Source: Dyella_B sp035503745
GTDB taxonomy: Bacteria; Pseudomonadota; Gammaproteobacteria; Xanthomonadales; Rhodanobacteraceae
Reading direction: 5' to 3'
DNA: 64,000 bases
NCBI RefSeq assembly: GCF_035503745.1
Contig: NZ_DATJTC010000008.1
Location: 62,001-126,000, forward strand
A program made the translations under genes and the position numbers. Under the pieces are notes generated by a model. It had not been told where the DNA came from and searched no databases. It worked only from the letters and a program-made list of their open reading frames with translations. This document shows positions 35,156-43,410 of this stretch, one piece after another (the first letter of the stretch is position 1; the number at the start of each line of letters is the position of its first letter).

Positions 35156-36438
35156 GGCATGGCACCCTTGCTCATCGGTGTCGGCGGCGTAACCAGCTGC
35201 GGCAACGGCGTTACGCGATAAAGGCGCAGCGCGATCAGCAACCCGCCCAGCACCAGCGCGCCCGCGAACAGCGCCACCCCGGTCCAGCCGTGCTCGGCAT
35301 AGAACAGGCCGCCGCTGGCGCCGGCCACGCTCGACCCCATGTAGTAGCTGAACAGATACATCGACGAAGCCTGCGCCTTGGCAGCCCCGCCGCGCCGTCC
35401 CACCCAACTGCTGACGATGGAGTGTCCGCCGAAAAAGCCGAAGGTGACGGCGGTAATGCCCAGCCCGATCAACCACAGCGAGTCCATCATCGTGCAGCCG
35501 ACGCCCAGCAGCATCAACACGAACGCGGTCCACAATACCTTGCGGCGTCCCAGCTTGCCCGCCAGATGGCCCATCCATGCGGAGCTGAAGGTGCCGACCA
35601 AGTAGATGCTGAAAACCAGACCGACCACCGCCTGGCTCAAATGGTACGGGGGCGCCTGCAAACGATAGCCAAGATAGTTGTAGACCGTCACGAACGCGCC
35701 AAGCAGCAGAAACCCTTCGGCGAACAGCCATGGCAGGGCGGCATCGCCAAACATGCCGGCGAAACGCTTGAGCAAGCTGCGCCATGCAAACGCGCTCACG
35801 CGAAAGTGCCGCGAAGGCGGCAGCGCGCGCCAGAAGATCGAGCCTGAGATCAACCCGACCATGCCTACCACGCCAATGCCTGCGCGCCAACCGAAATAAT
35901 CGGCCACGACGCCGGCAATCAGGCGCCCGCACATACCACCCACGGCGCTGCCGCTGATGTACAGGCCCATGCCCAGGCCGATCGATTCGGGGTGCATTTC
36001 CTCGGTGAGGTACGTCATCGCCACCGCCGGCAGGCCGCTCAGTGTCACGCCGAGCAAGGTACGGACCCACAAAAGCGCGCCCCAGCTGGGCATCATCGCG
36101 CTCAGCAACACCAGCACGGCGGAGGAAAGCAAGGACGCCACCATCACCGATTTGCGACCCAGCGCGTCGGAGATACCGCCGGCGAACAACATGGCGAAAG
36201 CCAGCACACCCGTCGTCAGCGACAGCGACAAGGCGCTGCTCGCGGCGCCGATACCATATTGCTGGCTAAATTGCGGCATCAGCGGCTGCACGCAATACAA
36301 CAGCCCGAACGTGGCAAAACCGGCGGCGAACAACGCCAGATTGGTGCGCCGGAACGCCAAGGTACCATGCCGGATCAGGTCATCGTCGGCCCAGGCGACC
36401 GGTTTGGACGGCACCTGGTTGAGTAGGCTCGTGCTCAT
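35152..36438 (-). CDS. MFS transporter (YnfM-like)
   Basis: A 428-residue major facilitator with 12 predicted helices. The signature between helices 2 and 3 reads GGISDALGRKSVMVAS. The start RRTNLALFAAGFATFGLLYCVQPLMPQFS is typical of the YnfM/arabinose-efflux-like subgroup, which exports small molecules with protons. The start at 36438 fits the usual N-terminal length better than the in-frame upstream ATG at 36507. It is the first gene of a two-gene operon with the VOC protein. Confidence 0.92.
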   Translation of the reverse strand: MSTSLLNQVPSKPVAWADDDLIRHGTLAFRRTNLALFAAGFATFGLLYCVQPLMPQFSQQYGIGAASSALSLSLTTGVLAFAMLFAGGISDALGRKSVMVASLLSSAVLVLLSAMMPSWGALLWVRTLLGVTLSGLPAVAMTYLTEEMHPESIGLGMGLYISGSAVGGMCGRLIAGVVADYFGWRAGIGVVGMVGLISGSIFWRALPPSRHFRVSAFAWRSLLKRFAGMFGDAALPWLFAEGFLLLGAFVTVYNYLGYRLQAPPYHLSQAVVGLVFSIYLVGTFSSAWMGHLAGKLGRRKVLWTAFVLMLLGVGCTMMDSLWLIGLGITAVTFGFFGGHSIVSSWVGRRGGAAKAQASSMYLFSYYMGSSVAGASGGLFYAEHGWTGVALFAGALVLGGLLIALRLYRVTPLPQLVTPPTPMSKGAMP

Positions 36439-36784
36439 TGCATGTGGAATCGAGGATGCATGCTGCAAGCATAATCGGCCGCACGCGGCCGATCGATCAT
36501 TCGGCACGTACGGCTCGATAGTCGCTGCATATCAATGGGCATGCGCGGCGATCGCGTGCCTGGCCGACGCCCGCAGGGCCATCACGCCTTCACCCGCCCC
36601 ATGTGGCCTCGCCCCATGCGGGTCAGCCGACGTTGCCCCCTTCGATGGCTTTCACCTGCGCGAACCGAGCCGTTTGCAGGTGCCACCGAAACGACACACG
36701 TTCATCGATGCCGGATTTCATGCATGCATGGGCATAACGCGGGGCGGCTGCAACAAACCGCCCCGCGATCGCATCGTGGCCCGC
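36439..36784. other. 346-bp region between MFS and YXWGXW genes
   Basis: It holds the MFS promoter side with a small palindrome (ATCGGCCG, loop CACG, CGGCCGAT at 36474-36493) and, at the other end, the hairpin behind the YXWGXW gene. No coding sequence is convincing. Confidence 0.5.
36738..36767 (-). terminator. Hairpin after the YXWGXW gene
   Basis: Perfect 10-bp arms (CGCGGGGCGG and CCGCCCCGCG) with a 10-nt loop lie 17 bases after the stop on the minus strand. The tail is only TTA, so termination may be partial. Confidence 0.55.
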
Positions 36785-36949
36785 TCAACGATAACGCCAG
36801 TAACCGCCCACCCAGACATGGCCCGCACCCCAGTAACCGGGCACCCAAACGCGGGCCGGACGCGGCGCGACAACAACGCAACCTGTCTGCGCCAAGGTGC
36901 CGCCCAGCACGGCCAGAGCGATCAGGAAGACAGAAAGATAACGGCGCAT
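36785..36949 (-). CDS. YXWGXW-repeat small envelope protein
   Basis: A 54-residue exported protein of the YXWGXW family. The signal sequence (MRRYLSVFLIALAVLGGTLAQTGC) may end in a lipoprotein Cys24. The mature 30 residues are aromatic and carry VWVPGYWGAGHVWVGGYWRYR, the repeat signature. A GGAGAAA site precedes the ATG. Family function is unknown, though members are common surface or periplasmic proteins in Proteobacteria. Confidence 0.9.
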   Translation of the reverse strand: MRRYLSVFLIALAVLGGTLAQTGCVVVAPRPARVWVPGYWGAGHVWVGGYWRYR

Positions 36950-37372
36950 GGTGTTTCTCCTCGTGAGTGGAAACTCACGCCGGAAAACGCGCCCTCGACG
37001 CCACGCGATGACGCGGCAAACCTGAACTGATGCCGATGGTTCAGCCCCACCGTCAGGCAAGTGAAAGCGCTGCGTGGCAGCGGCTTTGCAACATCGAACG
37101 CACGCGGCATCGGCGACAGCGACGTTCAACCGGCGTTTATACAATAGCCAGGCCAACCGAAATTACGCATTTTCTACGCCGGCCCACGGATCTTTTATCC
37201 GTTTTCTATGTCCCTATCGCCATGATGCGCAACGCGGCGATGTCCAGCAGGCTTGCAGCCGGAGGCCATCATGTGAGGTGGCGGGCAGCGACCTCGCGAT
37301 GAACGGCTCCGGCTGCAAACCTGCTGGACAACGCTGCCGCTGCGCGCACGCATGCCGTGGCGTACCCGCGGA
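36950..37372. other. 423-bp region between YXWGXW and hutF genes
   Basis: The left part is moderately AT-rich around 37140-37215 and may hold the promoter of the YXWGXW gene. The right part contains the long inverted repeat at 37241-37330, just downstream of hutF on the minus strand. I see no supported gene. Confidence 0.5.
37241..37330. repeat. Long inverted repeat, 24-bp arms
   Basis: The left arm at 37241-37264 (TGTCCAGCAGG...) and the right arm at 37307-37330 (...CCTGCTGGACA) are complementary over 24 bases with one mismatch. The 42-base spacer contains its own GAGGT/ACCTC stem. No T-run follows on either strand. The structure starts 42 bases after the hutF stop. It may be a 3' element of hutF mRNA, an attenuator or a repeat-family member. 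Confidence 0.8.
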
Positions 37373-38743
37373 TCATGCGCTGGTCAGGCGCTCCATCGCC
37401 AGGCGGTAACGTGCGGCGATGCGCGTTTCGTCGTGATGCTTGAAATCGCGCACCACCCAGCGGCCGCCCGTCATCACGTGACGTACCAGCGGCACATTGC
37501 CTGCGAACAGGAAACTGTCCATCGCCGAGCGATTGTCGCGCGCGGCCATAAGCGGCGCATCGCGATCGAGCACGATCAGGTCCGCGCGCCTGCCCTCTTC
37601 CAGCGCGCCGATCGCCATGCCGGCGGCCTGTGTACCGCCGCGCAGCGCCGCGCGCCACAAGGTTTCGCCAACGCTGTCGCCGGCATGCCGTGCGGCCACG
37701 TTGCGGTGACGCGTCTGCAGGCGCTGGCCGTATTCGAGCCAGCGCAGCTCCTCCACCGGCGAAATGGAGATATGCGAATCCGAACCGATGCCGATGATGC
37801 CGTTCGCGTCAAGATAGCGTGCGAGCGGAAACAAGCCGTCACCGAGATTGGCTTCTGTCGTAGGACACAATCCGGCGATCGCGCCGCTGTGCGCAAGCTG
37901 CGCGGTTTCCGCTTCGGTAAGATGCGTGGCGTGGACCAGGCACCAGCGTTTGTCGACCGCGGCGTGCTGGAACAGCCACTCCACCGGACGGGCGCCGCGC
38001 GTGGCGATGCAGTCCTGCACTTCGCCGATCTGCTCGGCAATATGGATGTGGACGGGGCCGGTCTTGAGCGCTTCGCTTTCCATGACGCTGCGCCAGCTGT
38101 GTTCGGGAATCGCACGCAGGGAATGCAACGCCACGCCGATGCGCAGGCCGTCGCGCTCCAGCGTGCGCAGCGTGGCGAGCAGTTGCAGATAATGCTCAAG
38201 ATCATGGCCGAAACGGCGCTGCCGCGGCGACAGCGAACGCCCGTCGAAACCGCCGCTCATGTACAACACCGGCAGCAGGGTCAGCGCAATGCCCGCCTCG
38301 CGCGCGGCCTCGATCAGCGCCAGCGACATCGCCTCCGCTTGTGCGTAGGGCGTGCCGTCGGGCTGGTGATGGAGATAGTGGAATTCGCACACCTGCGTAT
38401 AGCCGGCCTTGAGCATTTCCACATAAAGCTGGGCGGCGATCGCCTGCAGCGTTTCCGGATCGATGCGCGCGGCGAAGGCATACATGGTTTCGCGCCAGGT
38501 CCAGAACGAGTCGTCGCTGGGGCCGCGCCGCTCGGCCAAGCCTGCCATGGCGCGCTGGAACGCATGCGAATGGAGATTGGGCATGCCAGGCAGCACCCAG
38601 CCGTCCAGGTAATGCGGCGTACTGCCCTGACCCTGCGCGATCCGCCCATGCTGGTCGACGGCGAAAGCGGCGTCGACACGCCAGCCGCTGTCGTGCCAGA
38701 GTTGCCGTGCTTGAAAAGCGTGAACCGCAGCCATATCGCTCAT
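37373..38743 (-). CDS. hutF: Formimidoylglutamate deiminase
   Basis: HutF converts N-formimidoyl-L-glutamate to N-formyl-L-glutamate and ammonia in the five-step histidine pathway. The 456-residue amidohydrolase has the metal motif PGMPNLHSHAFQRAM, the family-specific FWTWRETMYAF, CEFHYLHHQPDG, VHIHIAEQIGEV, LVHATHL and IGIGSDSHIS. Length is standard. It is transcribed away from the nitrilase-fusion/ClC/hutI group with a 77-base shared promoter region, which suggests joint control. HutG (formylglutamate amidohydrolase) is not in the window. Confidence 0.97.
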   Translation of the reverse strand: MSDMAAVHAFQARQLWHDSGWRVDAAFAVDQHGRIAQGQGSTPHYLDGWVLPGMPNLHSHAFQRAMAGLAERRGPSDDSFWTWRETMYAFAARIDPETLQAIAAQLYVEMLKAGYTQVCEFHYLHHQPDGTPYAQAEAMSLALIEAAREAGIALTLLPVLYMSGGFDGRSLSPRQRRFGHDLEHYLQLLATLRTLERDGLRIGVALHSLRAIPEHSWRSVMESEALKTGPVHIHIAEQIGEVQDCIATRGARPVEWLFQHAAVDKRWCLVHATHLTEAETAQLAHSGAIAGLCPTTEANLGDGLFPLARYLDANGIIGIGSDSHISISPVEELRWLEYGQRLQTRHRNVAARHAGDSVGETLWRAALRGGTQAAGMAIGALEEGRRADLIVLDRDAPLMAARDNRSAMDSFLFAGNVPLVRHVMTGGRWVVRDFKHHDETRIAARYRLAMERLTSA

Positions 38744-38820
38744 GAACGATCTCCGTAGGACTTGCGAAGTGTAACCTGCGCACTCGCATCCTCTTCACTT
38801 TCCTTAAGGAAGGATGGGGA

Positions 38821-40383
38821 ATGGCCAAGAAGAACGAAAACGCGCCGAAGCTGGCCTTGCGCCAAGCGGTATTGGGCGATGTGCCCGCCCTGGTCGATCT
38901 CACCGCCCGCATCTACACCCCCGAATGGGGCCATTCGGCCGAAATGCTGCGTTCCCAACAGACGCATTTTCCCGAAGGCCAGTTTGTGGTGGAGTACGAA
39001 GGCAACCTCGTCGGCTACTGCGCCACCTTCCGTATCGACGAGGCGCTGGCGCTCAAGCCGCACACCTGGACGCAGATCACCGGCGGCGGCATGGCCTCGC
39101 GCCACAATCCGGATGGCAACTGGCTGTACGGCATGGAAGTGGTGGTGCATCCGGATTATCGCGGCATGCGCATCGGCCAGCGTCTGTACCAGGCGCGCAA
39201 GCGTCTTTGCACCGACCTCAAACTGCGCGGCATCACTTTCGGCGGGCGCATTCCGGGCCTGTCGCGCAACATCCAGCGCTATGGCAGCGCCGAAGCATAC
39301 GTACAGGCGGTGGTCGAAGGACGCCGCCGCGATCCCACCTTGAGCTTCCAGCTCGCCAACGATTTCGAAATCATCGGCCTGCTGCGCGCGTACGTGCCGA
39401 CCGATTACGAGTCGCTGGGCTATGCCGCGCACCTGGTCTGGCGCAATCCCGCGCTGCTCGACCAGCCCGATATCCCGGCGGTGAAATCCACCCGCAACCT
39501 CCCCGATTCGGTGCGCGTGGCAACGGTGCAGTACCTGCAGCGGCGCATCGCCTCATTCGACGAATTCGCCACGCACGTGGAGTATTTCACCGATATCGCG
39601 GCCGACTACAACGCCGACTTCGTGACCTTCCCCGAGCTGATCACGCTGCAGTTGCTGTCGATCGAGAACGAAGAGCTTTCGCCGGTCGAGACCATCCGCA
39701 AGCTCAGTCATTACACGCCGCAGGTGAAGGAGCTGTTCAGCCGCCTGGCGATGAACTACAACATCAACATCATCGCCGGCTCGCATCCCACCGAACAGGA
39801 GAACGGCGACATCCATAACGTCTGCTACGTGTGCCTGCGCGATGGTTCCATTCACGAACGCGAAAAGCTCCACCCTACGCCCAGCGAGAAGAACGTGTGG
39901 AACGTCACCGGTGGCGACACCGCGGCGACCATCCACACCGATTGCGGTCCGATCGGCGTAATGATCTGCTACGACTCGGAGTTTCCCGAAGTCGCCAAGC
40001 ACCTGGTGGACCAGGGTGCGCTGATCCTGTTCGTGCCGTTCTGCACCGACGTGCGCGAAGGCTATCTGCGCGTGCGCTATTGCTCGCAGGCGCGCGCGAT
40101 CGAAAACCAGTGCTATGTCGTGCTTTCCGGCAACGTGGGCAATCTGCCGGGCGTCAACAATTTCGACATCCAATACGGGCAAAGCTGCATCCTTACGCCC
40201 AGCGATTTTCCCTTCGCGCGCGACGGCATTGCCGCCGACTCCACCCCGAACATCGAAACGGTACTGTTCGCGGACCTGCGCCTGGAGAGCCTGGCCCGGG
40301 CGCGCAACGCCGGGGCGGTGCAAAATCTCAAGGATCGCCGCTTCGATCTCTACGAAACGCGCTGGCTGAGGCCCCCACGCTGA
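38821..40383 (+). CDS. GNAT acetyltransferase-nitrilase fusion (YhcX-like)
   Basis: A 520-residue two-domain protein. Residues 1-200 are a GNAT acyltransferase domain (MEVVVHPDYRGMRIGQRLY is the acetyl-CoA loop). Residues 225-510 are a carbon-nitrogen hydrolase with the catalytic triad Glu272 (FPELIT), Lys349 (REKLHPTPSE) and Cys383 (MICYDSEFPE). The family is widespread but has no settled substrate; an amide may be cleaved after or before acylation. It faces hutF and is 32 bases from clc, which overlaps hutI, so a role with the nitrogen released from histidine is possible but unproved. Confidence 0.93.
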   Translation: MAKKNENAPKLALRQAVLGDVPALVDLTARIYTPEWGHSAEMLRSQQTHFPEGQFVVEYEGNLVGYCATFRIDEALALKPHTWTQITGGGMASRHNPDGNWLYGMEVVVHPDYRGMRIGQRLYQARKRLCTDLKLRGITFGGRIPGLSRNIQRYGSAEAYVQAVVEGRRRDPTLSFQLANDFEIIGLLRAYVPTDYESLGYAAHLVWRNPALLDQPDIPAVKSTRNLPDSVRVATVQYLQRRIASFDEFATHVEYFTDIAADYNADFVTFPELITLQLLSIENEELSPVETIRKLSHYTPQVKELFSRLAMNYNINIIAGSHPTEQENGDIHNVCYVCLRDGSIHEREKLHPTPSEKNVWNVTGGDTAATIHTDCGPIGVMICYDSEFPEVAKHLVDQGALILFVPFCTDVREGYLRVRYCSQARAIENQCYVVLSGNVGNLPGVNNFDIQYGQSCILTPSDFPFARDGIAADSTPNIETVLFADLRLESLARARNAGAVQNLKDRRFDLYETRWLRPPR

Positions 40384-40415
40384 CGCAGGCGCGAGTGGCC
40401 TGCCATAATGCGCGG

Positions 40416-41885
40416 ATGTCACAATCCCCTACGCCCTCGCCCAAAGCCTCCAACCCCCGGCTTCGCGCCGTGCTGGGTCACGAGTTCTTCGCCCCCTACT
40501 TGTGGAAACGGCGCATAGCGCTATGGAGCGGCGCGGTGCTGGTGGCGCTGGCGGCCATCGTGTTTGCCAGGGCCAGCGACTGGGCATTCGCCTTGTTCCA
40601 GAAGATCATCGCCCACGGCATCTGGATTCCGCTGATCATGACTCCGGTGGTGTTCGGCCTGCTGTGCTGGCTGACCGAGGGCCGGCTGCGGGCGGCGCGC
40701 GGCAGCGGCATTCCGCAGGTCATCGCGTCCATCCATATCGAGGGCCAGGGGTTTCGCTCGCGCATGCTGGCCTTGCCGATCGCGGTCAGCAAGATGGTGC
40801 TGACGATCATCGCGTTGATGGTCGGTGCCTCGATCGGCCGCGAAGGGCCTACCGTGCACGTAGGCGCGGGCCTGTTCTATTCGCTGGGACGGCGCTTTGG
40901 CTTCACCGACGCCACCGCCCTTTCGCGCTTCATCCTTGCCGGCGGCGCCGCAGGCATCGCCGCGGCCTTCAACACGCCCCTGGCCGGCGTGGTGTTCGCG
41001 ATCGAAGAACTGGCCGGCACCTTCGAACATCGCTTCAGCGGCCTGCTGCTGACGGCGGTGATCGTGGGCGGCGTGGTGTCGCTGGGCATCAATGGCAATT
41101 ACGCCTACTTCGGGACCGTGCAGGCTAGTCTTCCGCTGGGGCATGCGTGGCTGGCGGTGCTGGAATGCGGCATGTTCGGCGGCCTGCTCGGCGGACTGTT
41201 CGCGCGCCTGATCCTGCTCAGCCGACGCGGGCCGCTGGCCGCGATCGGCCGCCTGCGCGAGCGTTTCCCGGTGTTGTTCGCGGTCGGCTGCGGGTTGTCG
41301 CTGGCGATACTGGGCGTACTGTCCCATAACGCCGTCTATGGCACCGGCTATGCGCAGGCGCGCGCATTCGTGCAGGAAGCCCCCGAAACCGCCGGCCACG
41401 CCTTCACCGTCTACAAGCTGCTGGCCAATGTCGTGTCGTATTGGGCAGGCATTCCCGGCGGTATTTTTTCGCCCGCGCTGGCGGTGGGTGCCGGCATCGG
41501 CCACAACATCGCCCATTTCCTGCCAAACGTGCCGGAAGCGGCGGTGGTGCTGCTGGGCATGAGCGCGTATCTGTCCGGCGTCACCGGCGCACCGTTGACC
41601 TCGGCGGTGATCGCCATGGAACTGACCAACAACCAGGATATGGTGATTCCGATCATGGCCGCCTGCCTGCTGGCGCGTGCCGCGGCCTCCATCTTCTGCC
41701 CCACGCCGGTGTACAAGGATTTCGCCGAGCGCATGATGGAGGATTTCGAACGCCAGCATGCCCAGCAGCCCGAAGCGGAAAACCAGCCCGATGACGGCGA
41801 TGAAGTAGAAGACCTGGGCGCGAGCAGCGCCTACACCGATCCGGCCGAGCCCACCGAGGCTTCGCTGGAAGATTCCAAACGATGA
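40416..41885 (+). CDS. ClC-family chloride channel/antiporter
   Basis: A 489-residue ClC membrane protein that moves chloride, often in exchange for protons. The three chloride-site motifs are present: GSGIPQVIAS, GREGPTVHVGAG with the gating Glu near residue 143, and GIPGGIFSPALAVGAGIGH. About 10-12 helices span residues 30-425, followed by an acidic cytoplasmic tail (EAENQPDDGDEVEDLG) without CBS domains. The stop overlaps the hutI start by 4 bases (ATGA), an odd coupling between an ion transporter and a catabolic enzyme. ATG 40416 gives the normal N-terminus. Confidence 0.94.
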   Translation: MSQSPTPSPKASNPRLRAVLGHEFFAPYLWKRRIALWSGAVLVALAAIVFARASDWAFALFQKIIAHGIWIPLIMTPVVFGLLCWLTEGRLRAARGSGIPQVIASIHIEGQGFRSRMLALPIAVSKMVLTIIALMVGASIGREGPTVHVGAGLFYSLGRRFGFTDATALSRFILAGGAAGIAAAFNTPLAGVVFAIEELAGTFEHRFSGLLLTAVIVGGVVSLGINGNYAYFGTVQASLPLGHAWLAVLECGMFGGLLGGLFARLILLSRRGPLAAIGRLRERFPVLFAVGCGLSLAILGVLSHNAVYGTGYAQARAFVQEAPETAGHAFTVYKLLANVVSYWAGIPGGIFSPALAVGAGIGHNIAHFLPNVPEAAVVLLGMSAYLSGVTGAPLTSAVIAMELTNNQDMVIPIMAACLLARAAASIFCPTPVYKDFAERMMEDFERQHAQQPEAENQPDDGDEVEDLGASSAYTDPAEPTEASLEDSKR

Positions 41886-43105
41886 GCTGGGATTTGCTGC
41901 TGACCAACGCCTCGCTGGCCACCTTCGTCGGCGAAGCCAGCCACGGTCTGCTCACGGATGCGGCCATTGCCTGCCAGGATGGGCACATTGTCTGGCTGGG
42001 CGCCATGCACGACCTGCCGCCCGGCGCGGCCGCAAGCGCACTGGAAGTGCACGATCTGGACGGCGCGTTGGTCACCCCGGGCCTGATCGACTGTCACACG
42101 CACCTCGTCTTCGGCGGCAACCGCGCGCAGGAGTTCGACCTGCGGCTCAACGGCGCCAGCTACGAGGAAATCGCCCGCGCCGGCGGCGGCATCGTGTCCA
42201 CCGTGCGCGCCACGCGCGCGGCGAGCGAAGACCAGTTGTTCGAGCAATCCCTGCCCCGCGCCCGCGCGCTGCTGGCGGACGGCGTAACCACGCTGGAGAT
42301 CAAATCCGGCTATGGGCTGGAACTGGATGCGGAGCGCCGCATGCTGCGCGTGGCGCGGCGCCTGGGCGCGGCGCTGGGGATGCATGTGCAGACCAGTTTC
42401 CTGGGCCTGCACGCGCTGCCGCCCGAATACAAGGACCGGCGCGAGGACTACCTCGACCTGGTCTGCAACGAACTGCTGCCCGTGCTCGCCAGCGAAGGCT
42501 TGGTCGATGCGGTGGACGCCTTCTGCGAAGGCATCGGCTTCAGCCGCGCCGAAACGCAACGGGTATTCGAACACGCCCGGCTGCTCGGCTTGCCGGTGAA
42601 ACTGCATGCCGAGCAGTTGTCGGACCTGGACGGTGCCGCGCTGGTCGCCGAGTTCGAAGGCCTTTCCGCCGATCACCTGGAGTACCTCAGCGATTCAGGG
42701 CTGCAGGCCATGGCGCGCGCGGGCACCGTGGCGGTGCTGCTGCCCGGGGCGTTCTACGCCTTGCGCGAAACCAAGCTGCCGCCGGTAGCGGCGCTGCGCG
42801 CTCACGGCGTAGCCATGGCCATCGCCACCGACTGCAACCCGGGCACGTCCCCACTGCTGTCGCTGCGACTGGCGGCCAACATGGCCTGCACGCTGTTCCG
42901 GCTCACACCCGAAGAAGCGCTGCGCGGCATCACCGTCAACGCAGCCCGCGCGCTGGGCCTGTCGGACCGGGGCACGCTGGCGGTGGGCAAGCGCGCGGAT
43001 CTGGTCGCCTGGCATGCCCGCCAGCCGTCCGAGCTTTGCTATTGGATCGGCGGGTCGCTGGTGCGCCAGGTTTGGCTGGGTGGGGTGGCGGTCGCGGCCC
43101 CTTGA
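41882..43105 (+). CDS. hutI: Imidazolonepropionase
   Basis: HutI opens the ring of 4-imidazolone-5-propionate to N-formimidoyl-L-glutamate, the substrate of HutF encoded nearby. The 407-residue amidohydrolase shows LIDCHTHLVFGGNRAQEF (metal HxH), GGGIVSTVRATR, EIKSGYGLELDAERRML, KLHAEQLSDLDGAALVAEF, SADHLEYLSD and ATDCNPGTSP. Length is standard. It is translationally coupled to the ClC gene. Control is probably shared with hutF through the common promoter region at 38744-38820, though no HutC site could be confirmed. Confidence 0.97.
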   Translation: MSWDLLLTNASLATFVGEASHGLLTDAAIACQDGHIVWLGAMHDLPPGAAASALEVHDLDGALVTPGLIDCHTHLVFGGNRAQEFDLRLNGASYEEIARAGGGIVSTVRATRAASEDQLFEQSLPRARALLADGVTTLEIKSGYGLELDAERRMLRVARRLGAALGMHVQTSFLGLHALPPEYKDRREDYLDLVCNELLPVLASEGLVDAVDAFCEGIGFSRAETQRVFEHARLLGLPVKLHAEQLSDLDGAALVAEFEGLSADHLEYLSDSGLQAMARAGTVAVLLPGAFYALRETKLPPVAALRAHGVAMAIATDCNPGTSPLLSLRLAANMACTLFRLTPEEALRGITVNAARALGLSDRGTLAVGKRADLVAWHARQPSELCYWIGGSLVRQVWLGGVAVAAP

Positions 43106-43118
43106 GAATGCCCCAAAA

Positions 43119-43148
43119 TGGAAAGCCCCCGGCAGGCGGGGGCTTGGG
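43119..43148. terminator. Terminator-like hairpin between hutI and bTHX
   Basis: Arms AAGCCCCCG and CGGGGGCTT with a short loop lie between convergent genes. The minus-strand tail (TTTCCATTTT) is T-rich; the plus-strand tail is not. It more likely stops the bTHX transcript. Confidence 0.65.
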
Positions 43149-43167
43149 GTCGGCTAGCGGCGCGTGC

Positions 43168-43329
43168 TCAGGCCGATTTCTTCTTCGGAGCGGCCTTCTT
43201 GACCGCTGCCGGCTTGGTGACCGTCTGCTTGGCGGCGACTACGGCCGGCTGCGCGGTGTGCGCGCGAGTGTTGCCGTAGCTGCCACGGTAGGTCTTGCCG
43301 CGGCGGGTTTTGCGATCGCCCTTACCCAT
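43168..43329 (-). CDS. 30S ribosomal protein bTHX
   Basis: A 53-residue, very basic protein. The first 22 residues, MGKGDRKTRRGKTYRGSYGN, match the bTHX (Thx) family, which binds in the head of the 30S subunit between rRNA helices. The rest is a Lys/Ala-rich tail (KKAAPKKKSA), common in proteobacterial forms and absent from the 26-residue Thermus protein. A GGAG site lies 7 bases before the ATG. It is a single gene. Confidence 0.93.
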   Translation of the reverse strand: MGKGDRKTRRGKTYRGSYGNTRAHTAQPAVVAAKQTVTKPAAVKKAAPKKKSA

Positions 43330-43410
43330 AAGGAAACTCCTTGATTCGTACTGCTGTGGTCGGCTAATCATCCTAGCAGCGGCAAGCCAAAGCGCAAGCG
43401 CCGGGGCCGG

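Noticed and set aside
37352..38758. A plus-strand frame of 468 codons over hutF
   Set aside because: Antisense shadow; hutF motifs are unambiguous on the minus strand.
40521..41759. A minus-strand frame of 412 codons over the ClC gene
   Set aside because: Gln/His/Arg-rich antisense; ClC motifs on the plus strand are complete.
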